Made by a program: the position numbers and the translations under genes. The notes under the pieces are model-generated. The model searched no databases, was not told where the DNA came from, and saw nothing but the letters and a program-made list of their open reading frames with translations. This document shows, piece by piece, positions 34,498 to 43,558 of a stretch of DNA of 64,000 nucleotides; position 1 is the stretch's first letter, and every line of letters begins with the position of its first letter. The DNA lies in the NCBI RefSeq assembly GCF_026000775.1, contig NZ_AP026830.1, positions 1,759,056-1,823,055 on the forward strand, in the 5' to 3' direction. Origin of the DNA: Vulcanisaeta souniana JCM 11219. GTDB taxonomy: Archaea > Thermoproteota > Thermoprotei > Thermoproteales > Thermocladiaceae.

Positions 34498-36072
34498 ATG
34501 CCGCAAAAGTGTTTAAAGCCATTAAAACCATTGATAACTCAGGCAATGAAGAGCATTAACACAGCCCTCAATAGGTTAAAGCCCACGAGGACCATATCAG
34601 GGGTAGTCCCAGTGGCCATAATGGTTGGGCCCGTGGCATGCCCATTCAACTGCACATACTGTCCCGGCGGGAAAAAGACGAATACACCAAAGAGCTACCT
34701 TCCGGATTCGCCGGTTGTCCTCAGGGCAACTCCGTTAAATTACGACCCATATAAACAAGTCATAGCCAGGATAAGGCAGTACGAAGCTCTCCATCACCCA
34801 GTATCGAAGGTCGAGTTAATAATCATGGGGGGTACCGTGACCTCACTACCCGAGGACTATCTGGAGTGGTTTATTGGTAATGCCCTCAGGGCAATCAATG
34901 ATTACCCCTTCATGGGCACAGGCTCAACTGATAATCCAAGTATTGAAATGGAACATAGGCGTAATGAGAGGGCGAGGGTTAGGGTTGTGGCCCTTGAACT
35001 AGAGACAAGACCTGATTTTGCTAAGCCGAGACACATAGATTTAATGCTCAGGTTAGGCTTCACGAGGGTTGAGATTGGGGTTCAGTCGATATATGATGAT
35101 GTATTAAGAGCAGTTAGGAGGGGCCACGGTGTTAAGGAGACGATTGAAGCAACGCAGTACCTGAAGGATGCAGCTTACAAGGTCTGCTACCACATAATGC
35201 CCGGCCTCCCAGGCTCAACGCCAGATAGGGACCTCGAGATGATTAAGACGGTATTCAACGACCCAAGCTTCATGCCCGATTGCGTTAAGGTTTACCCAAC
35301 CTTCGTTGTCAAGGACACCGAGCTATACGAGGAGTGGTTGAAGGGGCTATACAGGAGTTATGATGAGGAGACCTGGCATTGGTTATTGGCTAACATCATG
35401 GCGTCAATCCCCAGATGGGTCAGGGTTATGAGGTTTGGCAGAGACATACCACTTCACTGGGTTGTTGATGGACCAAAAATAGGTAACATGAGGGAGGTAG
35501 TGCTTAGGGACATGGAGAAACTAGGCCTTAGTTGCATGGAGATTAGGTGCCGTGAGGTTGGTCATAAGTACGTAAAGAGGGGCCTTGTACCAACGCCGAG
35601 GAGACTAATGATTAATAGGGTTGATTACGATGCCTCCGGAGGTCACGAGGTTTTCCTGGAGGTTATTGATGAAGATGACACGCTCTACGGAATACTAAGG
35701 CTCAGAATACCAAGCAATAATGCACACAGGTCTGAGATTAAGATCGGTAGGGCGGCCTTAATCAGGGAGTTACATGTTTACGGCCCTGAACTACCGGTTG
35801 GTAGCAAGGCAACTGACCTATTCTGGTGGCAGCACCGTGGCATTGGCAGGGCATTAATGGCAAGTGCTGAGCACATAGCCCTTGATGAGTTCAACGCCTA
35901 TAGGATGTTTGTGATATCCGGCGTTGGCGTTAGGGAGTACTATAGGATGCTTGGTTATAGGAAGTACTCAGGTAGTTTCTACATGTTTAAGGACCTTAGG
36001 AAATCCATATTAAATGATGTGGACTTAAATTCTGAGGTTATTCAAGGCGGTGAGGAATTAATAACGGGTTGA
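34498..36072 (+). CDS. elp3: ELP3-family tRNA carboxymethyluridine synthase
   Basis: A 524-residue archaeal ELP3 that modifies wobble uridine in tRNA. It has a radical SAM domain, 'VACPFNCTYCPGGKKTNTPK' (C-x3-C-x2-C), 'YEALHHPVSKVELIIMGGT', then 'LGFTRVEIGVQS', and a C-terminal GNAT acetyltransferase domain with 'QHRGIGRALMASAE' (acetyl-CoA loop) and 'YYRMLGYRKYS'. Domain order and length match the family. The frame also offers TTG at 34492, two codons upstream; a TTTAAA box at about 34454-34460 suits ATG 34498 with a short leader. Its stop abuts the nitrilase gene. Confidence 0.93.
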   Translation: MPQKCLKPLKPLITQAMKSINTALNRLKPTRTISGVVPVAIMVGPVACPFNCTYCPGGKKTNTPKSYLPDSPVVLRATPLNYDPYKQVIARIRQYEALHHPVSKVELIIMGGTVTSLPEDYLEWFIGNALRAINDYPFMGTGSTDNPSIEMEHRRNERARVRVVALELETRPDFAKPRHIDLMLRLGFTRVEIGVQSIYDDVLRAVRRGHGVKETIEATQYLKDAAYKVCYHIMPGLPGSTPDRDLEMIKTVFNDPSFMPDCVKVYPTFVVKDTELYEEWLKGLYRSYDEETWHWLLANIMASIPRWVRVMRFGRDIPLHWVVDGPKIGNMREVVLRDMEKLGLSCMEIRCREVGHKYVKRGLVPTPRRLMINRVDYDASGGHEVFLEVIDEDDTLYGILRLRIPSNNAHRSEIKIGRAALIRELHVYGPELPVGSKATDLFWWQHRGIGRALMASAEHIALDEFNAYRMFVISGVGVREYYRMLGYRKYSGSFYMFKDLRKSILNDVDLNSEVIQGGEELITG

Positions 36073-36074
36073 CT

Positions 36075-36869
36075 ATGAGCGAGTTAAGAGTAACAATTGC
36101 ACAGATAAGGAGGTTTGGTAATTACCGTGATGGCGTGACTTGGCTAAATAGTAACGCTAGGGAATTATCCACAGATTTGATAATACTGCCAGAAAATTGG
36201 GTTGGAATCAAGGTGTTGAGTGAGGATGAGTTTAATGACTACATAGGGCTACTTAAGGACTTGGCAAGGGGCATTAATGCCTTGATCATTGGTGGGGCTG
36301 CCTATGTCAATACCGATGGTAAAAACACGAGTATATGCCCAATGGTCAATGGGAGGGGACTCATTAATTACTCAGAGAAGATATACCCATCAAAAGCCAC
36401 TGGTGAAAGAATGGAAATAAGCGCCGGCAGGAGACTGGGCATTGTGGAGCTTGGCAATTGGCGGATCGGCTGCATAATATGTGTTGACGCGGTATATCCA
36501 GAATTGGTAAGGCGCATAGCCATGCATGGCGCCGACTTAATCACAAACCCCAGTAGCATAAGTGCAGATAGGGCGCAGTTATGGAGAAGCCTAGGGCTTA
36601 TTAGGGCATTCGAGAACTCAACCTACTTCGCATCAGCGATGGGGACTGGGTATAGGTATCCGGATGGGCGTGATGTGCTTGGCGGTGGCTTCGTGGCATC
36701 GCCCAATGGTGAACTTACATTAAGTATTGAACTAGGAGCTGAGGGATTGTTCACAACAGTACTTAACCGCTACGAACTTGAATACGCAAGGGCAAGGAGG
36801 GGGTATATTAATGATTTGAGAGATAGTTCGTTAATTAATAGTATTGTGTTAGAAATCGTACGTGCCTAG
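36075..36869 (+). CDS. Nitrilase/carbon-nitrogen hydrolase family protein
   Basis: A 264-residue carbon-nitrogen hydrolase. Catalytic triad context: Glu in 'LIILPENWVG', Lys in 'YSEKIYPSK' and Cys in 'RIGCIICVDAVYPELVR' (GCxxCxDxxxPE form). It hydrolyses an amide or nitrile; no specific substrate is shown. It follows elp3 immediately, the frame starting in the elp3 stop (TTG 36069, or ATG 36075 as chosen), so the two form an operon. Its last 4 bases overlap the convergent acyl-CoA dehydrogenase. Confidence 0.88.
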   Translation: MSELRVTIAQIRRFGNYRDGVTWLNSNARELSTDLIILPENWVGIKVLSEDEFNDYIGLLKDLARGINALIIGGAAYVNTDGKNTSICPMVNGRGLINYSEKIYPSKATGERMEISAGRRLGIVELGNWRIGCIICVDAVYPELVRRIAMHGADLITNPSSISADRAQLWRSLGLIRAFENSTYFASAMGTGYRYPDGRDVLGGGFVASPNGELTLSIELGAEGLFTTVLNRYELEYARARRGYINDLRDSSLINSIVLEIVRA

Positions 36870-38095
36870 GTTATTGACTTCGCAATATCTTGGCTTATAA
36901 CACCCTTCTTCGTTAGGGTCCTTAAGAGCTGCCTAAAGGCAACTACCCTCTGGATATTGTTTGCACCTTCATAAATCTCCGTTATCTTAACATCCCTAAG
37001 GAACCTCTCGATACCAGTCTCATGAATAACACCAACACCACCGTGAATATCGATTGCCTTAGAAACTATCTTCTCAGCAACCTCAGTGGTGTAGAACTTC
37101 GCCAGGCTAGCCACGTACTTAAACTCCTCCTTACCCTGGTCAGCCAGGTAGGCGGCCAAGTACACCAGGTACCTAGCCGTCATTAACTCAGCCATCATCT
37201 CAGTAAGCGTGAATTGAATGGCCTCAAAGCTGGCCAGGTACTGACCAAAGGCTGTCCTTTGAAAGGAGTATTGGAAGGCCCTCTCAAAGGCTGCCTGCGC
37301 CATACCAAGCCCTTGAGCAGCAACGCTAACTCGCGTCCTATCATAGGTCTCCATGGCTATTATGAACCCCATGCCAACCTCACCAACCCTGTTTTCATCA
37401 GGAACCTCAACGTCATCAAAAATAACCTCCATGGCATGGCTGCCCCTTAAACCCCTCTTCTCGAACTTAGTGCCGATCTTGAGGCCCTGTGCACCCTTCT
37501 CAACCACGAAGGCCGTTATGCCAAACCAACGTCTATTTGGTTGTGGTTCACTGGTTCTCGCGAAGACCACCATATAGTCAGCAATGTCTGCATTACTAAT
37601 GAAGATCTTCCTACCATTAATAACCCACCTGTCGCCCTTCTTAACAGCCCTGGTCTGTATACCTGCAGCATCACTTCCACAGCATGGCTCTGTCATGGCA
37701 TGAGCACCAAAAGCTTCACCCCTGGCTATCGGCGGTATGTACTTCCTCCTCAACTCCTCACTTCCAAATAGTAATATGGGTATTGAAAATAATTCATTGG
37801 TGCCACGTATAACAGCTAAGGGCGGTGCTACCCTACTTAACTCCTCCATTACGATAACTGCAGATATCGTATCACCACCTTGACCGCCATAATTCTCCTC
37901 AATGCCAATTCCCCACAACCCCTGCTCCCCAAGTTTCCTTAGTACTTCCCTGGGGACCTCATCCTTATCATCAAACTCAAGCGCATGCGGCGCCACCTCC
38001 CTCTCAAGAAACTCCCTAACACTTTTTCTCAGCATTTCATGCTCCTGCTTAAACATTAATTGGTAGTCCTGTAAACTATCCAATGGAAAAACCAT
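36866..38095 (-). CDS. Acyl-CoA dehydrogenase
   Basis: A 409-residue FAD enzyme introducing a double bond into an acyl-CoA. The family blocks are clear: 'GEAFGAHAMTEPCCGSDAA' (variant of the 'AxTEPxxGSD' motif), 'VINGRKIFISNADIADYMVV', and 'IHGGVGVIHETGIERFLRDV' near the C-terminus. A catalytic Glu is expected in 'EIYEGANNIQRVVA' (YEG motif). The start is ATG 38095. It faces the ferritin-VIT gene across 85 bp, and its role could be in fatty acid or amino acid catabolism. Confidence 0.92.
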   Translation of the reverse strand: MVFPLDSLQDYQLMFKQEHEMLRKSVREFLEREVAPHALEFDDKDEVPREVLRKLGEQGLWGIGIEENYGGQGGDTISAVIVMEELSRVAPPLAVIRGTNELFSIPILLFGSEELRRKYIPPIARGEAFGAHAMTEPCCGSDAAGIQTRAVKKGDRWVINGRKIFISNADIADYMVVFARTSEPQPNRRWFGITAFVVEKGAQGLKIGTKFEKRGLRGSHAMEVIFDDVEVPDENRVGEVGMGFIIAMETYDRTRVSVAAQGLGMAQAAFERAFQYSFQRTAFGQYLASFEAIQFTLTEMMAELMTARYLVYLAAYLADQGKEEFKYVASLAKFYTTEVAEKIVSKAIDIHGGVGVIHETGIERFLRDVKITEIYEGANNIQRVVAFRQLLRTLTKKGVISQDIAKSIT

Positions 38096-38180
38096 CGTAC
38101 CAAACTATCCTTGGGTCTTTATAAATTATCCCAAAATATAAACTTAATAACTTCAGGTGAAGAATGATGCCTGATGCCCA

Positions 38181-39308
38181 ATGGAACTGAGGCTTAGTAG
38201 GGATGATATAATTAATAATTATAAGGATGAGATGACGGATGCTGAGATCTACGCCGCGCTTGCAAGAATTGAGAAAGACAAGGAATTAAAGAATGAATTA
38301 TTAAGGCTCTCTCAATATGAAATAGAACATGCAGAGTTCTGGAAACAAGTGGCCAATGAGGCAGGCATTGACGTTAGTGGCATTAAACATTCAAGATTCG
38401 CAGTACTATTCTCAACATTTATCAGGAGAGTACTTGGGCTAGGTTTTCTTGTTAAGTTAAGGGAGAGTTCAGAGGTAGATGCAATCAGGAAGTATGGAAA
38501 CCTCATTAGGAATAAAGCACTTGGGCCGTACACTGATAGGCTTAGGGAGATACTTCTCGACGAGGTATCGCACGAGGAGGTCTTTAAGGAGGAGGCATCG
38601 AGGTTTGAGGCATTTATTGATAATATTAGGGACGCCATGTATGGAATGAGCGACGGACTAGTGGAAGTATTAGCTGCAGTGGCTGGCCTGGCGCCCGTCG
38701 TTGCCAACCCCATGCTTATAACACTAGCCGGCCTAATAGTTGGTACGGCAGGCACATTATCAATGGCCGTGGGCGCCTACATGTCAACAAAGGCCCAGAG
38801 GGACATTAGGGAAACCATGCTCTCAAAGATAGACATAGAACTCGAGAACCTTGACATAGAGGATAGAACCAGGAGGGTTAAGGATGCCCTAAATAAAATG
38901 GGCATTGGCGAAAAAACAGCCAGTGAAATAGCCCCTAGCTTATCAACAGACGTGGACATAAGCAAAAGAATAACGGAAGTAAGCGAAGTGGGTCTATCCA
39001 AGGAGGCGCTCGAGAACCCTGGAAAATCAGCCCTGTACACAGGCATATTCTACCTAATAGGCGCACTACTCGTCATTGTACCATTCCCATTACTCGGCCA
39101 TGTAATTGGAAACGTGGGATCACTATACATATCGATAGTGCTCGTGGCCCTGGCACAAGCCATAAGTGGCCTGTTAACGGCAATATCAGGTAGTGGCCGC
39201 ATAGTCCATACAATGGCCATGAACATAGCACTATCCCTAGGCGCAGCCGCAGCCACATACACAATAGGTACAGTGGCCCATCAACTACTGCATATTGCCA
39301 TAACCTAA
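38181..39308 (+). CDS. Ferritin-like domain fused to VIT1/CCC1-type iron transporter
   Basis: A 375-residue fusion protein. Residues 1-150 are a ferritin-like four-helix domain with di-iron ligand patterns 'DAEIYAALARIEKD', 'SQYEIEHAEFWK' and 'LLDEVSHEEVFKEEA'. From residue 155 on is a VIT1/CCC1-type domain: 'MSDGLVEVLAAVAGLAPV' and several helices with Gly/Ala-rich 'IVGTAGTLSMAVGAYMS', ending with membrane helices. Similar fusions (MbfA-like) export or store iron or manganese at the membrane. Which metal is unknown. The start is ATG 38181. It overlaps the convergent decayed protease gene by 4 bp. Confidence 0.85.
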   Translation: MELRLSRDDIINNYKDEMTDAEIYAALARIEKDKELKNELLRLSQYEIEHAEFWKQVANEAGIDVSGIKHSRFAVLFSTFIRRVLGLGFLVKLRESSEVDAIRKYGNLIRNKALGPYTDRLREILLDEVSHEEVFKEEASRFEAFIDNIRDAMYGMSDGLVEVLAAVAGLAPVVANPMLITLAGLIVGTAGTLSMAVGAYMSTKAQRDIRETMLSKIDIELENLDIEDRTRRVKDALNKMGIGEKTASEIAPSLSTDVDISKRITEVSEVGLSKEALENPGKSALYTGIFYLIGALLVIVPFPLLGHVIGNVGSLYISIVLVALAQAISGLLTAISGSGRIVHTMAMNIALSLGAAAATYTIGTVAHQLLHIAIT

Positions 39309-39703
39309 CCTGGCGTACACGAGCCCCTAAAGACCCTACCTAACTCATCCCTAAAGCACCAAATGCCATTACCAGCATCGATAATGACCACTCTCAACTC
39401 CGTCAGAGCCTTATCACTAAGGATTACGTAATCCACGGATTCGGAAACCACTGGCGTTAACCCAATTATTGGCGTGTCCCTATCATTGACTAACACCTTA
39501 ACATCAATATTTTCCTTAAGACGATATATTGGAGCAATACCCGACGCAGTACGTACCGCGTAAACCTCAACATTACCACCCGAGAGACCCAACCCAAGTC
39601 TTTGGGCAACATTCACGGGCATTAATATGTCCGGACCCAGGCCTCAAACCCCCGTATTGGCTAGGGCGCAGGTAACTAATTCATTGCTTCCCTTCCTTAA
39701 CAT
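39305..39703 (-). pseudogene. Decayed retropepsin-like (clan AA) aspartic protease gene, copy 1
   Basis: In one frame from ATG 39703 it reads 'MLRKGSNELVTCALANTGV', then a TGA stop at 39644-39646, then 'GLGPDILMPVNVAQRLGLGL' and 83 further residues to a stop at 39305. The organisation matches small clan AA aspartic proteases whose signature is AxxDTGF, then a strand and 'MPxxxAxxLGL'. Here the catalytic Asp position holds Asn (ALANTG) and the motif is followed by the stop. The frame from Met (39622) alone would lack the active site. A short decayed partner lies upstream. The second copy at 43154-43558 shows the same layout. Confidence 0.6.
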
Positions 39704-39841
39704 TATCCTTAACCAAGTGGTCATTCCTTCTCAATCCCCTGACATACTCATCATATGTCCCTAAATAAGCAATATACCTAATATAACCAACGAAGCCCCT
39801 GACCTCAAGCTTGGCAACCCCCTCTTATCACTATTCGACAT
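39681..39841 (-). pseudogene. Decayed small gene upstream of protease copy 1
   Basis: From ATG 39841 the frame reads 'MSNSDKRG' and would then need a one-base shift to enter 'KLEVRGFVGYIRYIAYLGTY', followed by 'DEYVRGLRRNDHLVK' and a stop at 39681. The second part looks protein-like (strand-rich, then a charged helix) but has no start codon of its own. It overlaps the protease fragment start by about 20 bp, as coupled genes do. I do not recognise a family. Confidence 0.4.
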
Positions 39842-39904
39842 CGAAATATTACCTATTCAGGGCTTAAAAACCGGTTGTTCTTAGATCAAGGATCAAGATT
39901 TAAA

Positions 39905-39927
39905 CACCCCTATAATATACAGGGGTG
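39905..39927. promoter_or_regulatory. Inverted repeat CACCCCT...AGGGGTG before the ATPase pseudogene
   Basis: Perfect seven-base arms (39905-39911 and 39921-39927) around a nine-base AT spacer, ending 8 bp before the ATG at 39936. A TTTAAA box lies just upstream at 39899-39904. As DNA it would be an operator overlapping the start region. The right arm also contains GGGGTG, a possible ribosome site, so an RNA hairpin is a second reading. Confidence 0.5.
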
Positions 39928-39935
39928 CTTATTTC

Positions 39936-41023
39936 ATGCTATTCGACCTTGAGCCAAAATCGAAGAGAGAAGACCTATTCGGTAGAGATAACGAGGTAAA
40001 TGCCATCGTAAACTTCATAAGGAGTAAGTCAAGGTTCCTTGCAATATACGGAATTAGGCGTGTAGGTAAGACATCGGTGCTAAGGGTCGCCCTAAATGAG
40101 GCAAGCATACCCTATTGCTACATTGATGCAAGAATGCTTGAGAATGACTTCACAAAAAGAAGACTTTACCAACTAATATCAAACTACCTGACCGAATTAT
40201 CCATCAAATGGCGCCTTGAGAAGCCATTAGGAATATCGCAAGGGCAGTTCGGGGCATAAACATACTCGGTAACGGCATTGAACTTAATGTCGAGATTGAT
40301 TGGAGGAACGCCCATTTGACGGACTTACTAAACGCACTATCCAAGAACCTAAGCCAAATAGTGATCGCAATTGACGAAGCCCAAATACTCAGGATGATGA
40401 GGGGATTCGGCAAGATCGATTTCACACAGGTACTCGCCTATACATACGATAACCTAAATAATGTTAAGGTCGTACTAACGGGCTCCGAGGTCGGCCTACT
40501 ACATGACTTCCTCGGCCTTGACAACCCCAAATCATCACTCTACGGTAGGTTCGTCGAGGAGCTAACAATAAAACCATTCAGTAGGGACGTATCAATTCAA
40601 TTCCTAATAACCGGCTTTAGACAATACGGAGTTGAAGTAACAATAAATGAAGTACTTGACGTAGTCGATGGGCTCGATGGTATCGTAGGGTGGCTAACAT
40701 ACTACGGTAATGCCAGGGTACGCGGAATAAGTAATATCAATGAAATTTATGAGAGGGCTATGAAACTCATAGACGGCGAATTGAAGCCACTATTAAATAA
40801 GTCAATTTATTATGGGTTGGTGCTAGAGGCGATAGCCAGGGGTAGAAAGCACTTTAATGAGATTAGAGAGTACATAACACTAAGACTCAATAAGTACGTG
40901 GCGCCAGGCGAGGTCGAGAGGGCCTTAAGCAATCTTATGAAGATGAGCATAGTAAGTAGGGTAACCCATGGTGAGTACGAAATAATGGACCCAATAATAA
41001 GAATGAAATTCAGTCAGGTTTGA
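39936..41023 (+). pseudogene. Archaeal P-loop ATPase gene (Arch_ATPase family) broken by one frameshift
   Basis: Two frames complement each other. The first, 39936-40259, has 'LFGRDNEVNAIVNFI' and Walker A 'IYGIRRVGKTSVLRV'. The second continues with 'AIRNIARAVRGINILGNGI' (from about 40222), Walker B 'IVIAIDEAQILR', the sensor-like 'VVLTGSEVGLL' and a C-terminal winged-helix region. Near 40219 the bases CTTGAGAAGCC would read through if one G were restored. This is the STAND-type archaeal ATPase family, often toxin- or mobile-element-linked. Sequencing error is the main alternative; the surrounding decay favours a true pseudogene. Confidence 0.7.
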
Positions 41024-41050
41024 TGATAAGTCGACTTAAAACGGCGCTAA

Positions 41051-42913
41051 CTAAGTATTGAAGGGCGTCCTATAGTTTTGCTTCCTCGCCTCATACTCCT
41101 CAAGATCCTTCTTAACCCTCTCATACGTGAACCTACTAATCCTACCCTCCCTATACGCCTCCTCAATCACGCGCCTACTCTTCTCCTCAAGCCTATCAAT
41201 GATCGGTATCCTAACACCCCTCTCCCTAGCAACTATCAAGGACTTCGGATAACCAGCATGGACATGCCTAACAACACCAGAACCTGGATCAACCGTGAAG
41301 ACCCTGAGGGCCTTCTCCTCAGCAAGCTCAGTACCATCAACAACCATACCAAAACCAGCATGAATAGCGTAACCGATCCCCGTGCCGCCGCCATGGTGGA
41401 AGCAAGTCCAAGTTGCGCCAGCAGCGGTGTTTAGCGCGTAATTCAGTATTGGCCAGTCTCCTATTGCGTCTGAGCCGTCGAGCATGCCCTCAGTCTCCCT
41501 GAAGGGTGAAGCGACGGAACCACTGTCTAGGTGGTCCCTACCAAACCATATTGGCCCACTTAGCTCGCCCTTCCTAACCATCTCACTAACGATCTTGCCA
41601 AACAGTGCCCTCTCACCATAGCCTAGGTAAACTACCCTGGCTGGTAGTCCCTGGAATTTTACATACTGGTGGGCGTTCTTGATCCACCTGACTAGTCTTG
41701 GGTTCTTCTTCTCGAAGAGCGTTATCAATACATCATCTAGTTTATATATGTCGTTTGGATCACCCACTAGGCTTGTCCACCTGAATGGTCCACGGCCTTC
41801 CTCAAATAATGGCCTCATGTACTCCATTTGCCCTGGTATCTTGAATGCGTCCTCAACACCTGCATCATATGCCTGCTTCCTGAGGTTGTTGCCGTACTCG
41901 AAGGTCACGGCACCCCTAGCCTGTAACTGGAGCATTAGTTGTACGTGTTTCTTCATAGTCTCCCTAGCCAGCAGCATGTATTTATCTGGGTCGCTTCCCC
42001 TTAATTGCTCGGCTTGTTCAATGGTGAATCCTTGGGGTACATAGGAGAGAGAGTCGTGAGCTGGTGTTTGGTCTGTGAGTATGTCTGGTACTATGTTTTC
42101 CTTGATTAACTTCTCAAGTAGGTCTACAGCGTTCGCGAGTATTCCAATACTCGTCGCTTGCCTTCTTTCCTTGGCGTCAAGGGCCATGTCTATGGCTTTG
42201 TCCAGGTTGTCGGTCCACGTGTCCAGGTAACCGGTATCTATCATTCTCTGTATCATTCTTTTGTCGACATCGGCTATCAATGCTATGCCGCCCAGCATCT
42301 TGATGGCCAGTGGCTGCGCTCCGCCCATGTTACCAAGGCCGGCGCTAACCACCAGCCTACCCTCGAGCGAGCCGCTGAAATGCCTATCTGCGGCTGCCCC
42401 GATTGTTTCGTAGGTTCCCTGGAGAATACCCTGGGTACCGATGTATGCCCAGCAACCGGCGGTCATCTGGTGGAAGCTTATCAATCCCTTGGCCTCGAGT
42501 TCCCGGAATATCTTCCAATCAGCCCACTTGGGAACGAGCATTGCATTGCTCATTAAGACCCTTGGAGTGTATTTACTAAGTTTCCAAATAGCCACAGGCT
42601 GACCACTCTGTATTACTAGTGTGTCCTCACTGTCCATGGTGAGCAGGGAATCCACTATGGCCTCGAAGTCCTCCCATGAACGGGCAGCTTTACCAGTGCC
42701 ACCATAGACAATTAGGTTCTTTGGGTCCTTAGCAACCGCAGGGTCAAGCACGTGAAAGAGCATCCGTAGTGGACCTTCGAGTTGCCAATCACGACTATGC
42801 ACGTGAATCTCCGTACCAGTGATGATGTGGACGGCCCTAGTCTCAGGGTCGTAATAACCAGCCGAGATCAATTCTTCGATGGGCCTGCCCCTGTATTTTT
42901 GAGGGACTGACAT
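41051..42913 (-). CDS. hutU: Urocanate hydratase
   Basis: Second enzyme of histidine degradation: urocanate to imidazolonepropionate, with NAD+ as prosthetic electrophile. 620 residues from ATG 42913. Family blocks: 'HQMTAGCWAYIGTQGILQGT', NAD loop 'VSAGLGNMGGAQPLAI', and 'GATWTCFHHGGGTGIGYA' with the conserved Cys. Bacterial enzymes have about 555 residues; the extra length is spread through the protein, as in archaeal relatives. The frame is open three codons further (42922), but MSVPQKYRG is the natural start. HutH is 12.8 kb away, so the pathway genes are not clustered. It stands alone between decayed genes. Confidence 0.93.
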   Translation of the reverse strand: MSVPQKYRGRPIEELISAGYYDPETRAVHIITGTEIHVHSRDWQLEGPLRMLFHVLDPAVAKDPKNLIVYGGTGKAARSWEDFEAIVDSLLTMDSEDTLVIQSGQPVAIWKLSKYTPRVLMSNAMLVPKWADWKIFRELEAKGLISFHQMTAGCWAYIGTQGILQGTYETIGAAADRHFSGSLEGRLVVSAGLGNMGGAQPLAIKMLGGIALIADVDKRMIQRMIDTGYLDTWTDNLDKAIDMALDAKERRQATSIGILANAVDLLEKLIKENIVPDILTDQTPAHDSLSYVPQGFTIEQAEQLRGSDPDKYMLLARETMKKHVQLMLQLQARGAVTFEYGNNLRKQAYDAGVEDAFKIPGQMEYMRPLFEEGRGPFRWTSLVGDPNDIYKLDDVLITLFEKKNPRLVRWIKNAHQYVKFQGLPARVVYLGYGERALFGKIVSEMVRKGELSGPIWFGRDHLDSGSVASPFRETEGMLDGSDAIGDWPILNYALNTAAGATWTCFHHGGGTGIGYAIHAGFGMVVDGTELAEEKALRVFTVDPGSGVVRHVHAGYPKSLIVARERGVRIPIIDRLEEKSRRVIEEAYREGRISRFTYERVKKDLEEYEARKQNYRTPFNT

Positions 42914-43024
42914 GGTGATCAAAGTATGATTTATTTATTGTTGTATTTTTATTTTTCCATATTGATTATAATATGGGACTGATTTAATCAAGTTTTTATA
43001 CCTGGTTGTTAAGTTAATTTATTA

Positions 43025-43180
43025 TTGAATGGGATTAGTAGGTTGTATGGGATTGATGGGAACGTGGAAGTTAAGGGTAGGGTTTGTAGGCTTTACCCTG
43101 TTTATAAGTATCCGTGGGTGATTGAGCTTGGCGGTGAGGATTCGGGTAAGGTTGAGGGCGAGGGAGGGAGGTCACGATAG
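43025..43180 (+). pseudogene. Fragment upstream of protease copy 2
   Basis: An open frame from TTG 43025 encodes 51 residues: 'LNGISRLYGIDGNVEVKGR', then 'VCRLYPVYKYPWVIELGG' and a short charged tail ending in a stop. It looks protein-like, but there is no clear promoter or family. By analogy with copy 1 it may be the remains of the small gene that precedes the protease gene; the two fragments are not obviously similar to each other. Confidence 0.35.
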
Positions 43181-43558
43181 CCTTGGTTAATAGTGGTTTT
43201 GAAAGTAGTACGCCGAGATATTATTACTAATGAATTTGGCCAGGCACCTTGGGTTGTGGGATGAGGTCCTGGTTGAGGGCGGGGGTTCCAGTTGTTCGGT
43301 ACCGTGGCCGACCCAACTAAGCTGTATATATTACCTTCATCGATTTACGCGTCAATACTTGAGGATGATTATGAAACAACGCCCGTGTTTTCTGACGCGG
43401 TCATTTCCAAGGTTGAGCATGAGGTTTTGATCAGTGATTATCTTGCTGGTTCCCTGGGCATTATCGTTGAGTATTTTAGGAATGGCGTTTGGAGAATTAG
43501 TGGTGATCCTAACGGTAAGGCTAGAGGAATTATAGACCGCAGTATTGGTAGTGCGTAA
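43154..43558 (+). pseudogene. Decayed retropepsin-like (clan AA) aspartic protease gene, copy 2
   Basis: Three frames join up. The first (43156-43218) reads 'GREVTIALVNSGFESSTP' and a stop; the second (43230 on) reads 'MNLARHLGLWDEVLVEGG'; the third (43292-43558) gives 'MFGTVADPTKLYILPSSIYA' and later 'VISKVEHEVLISDYLAG', then 'SLGIIVEYFRNGVWRI'. The pattern, active-site loop then 'MxxARxLGLW' then a beta-rich half with 'ISDYLAG', matches the small clan AA proteases. The catalytic Asp position holds Asn (LVNSGFES, versus the usual DTG/DSG). At least two frameshifts. Its end lies antisense to a radical SAM pseudogene. Confidence 0.6.
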
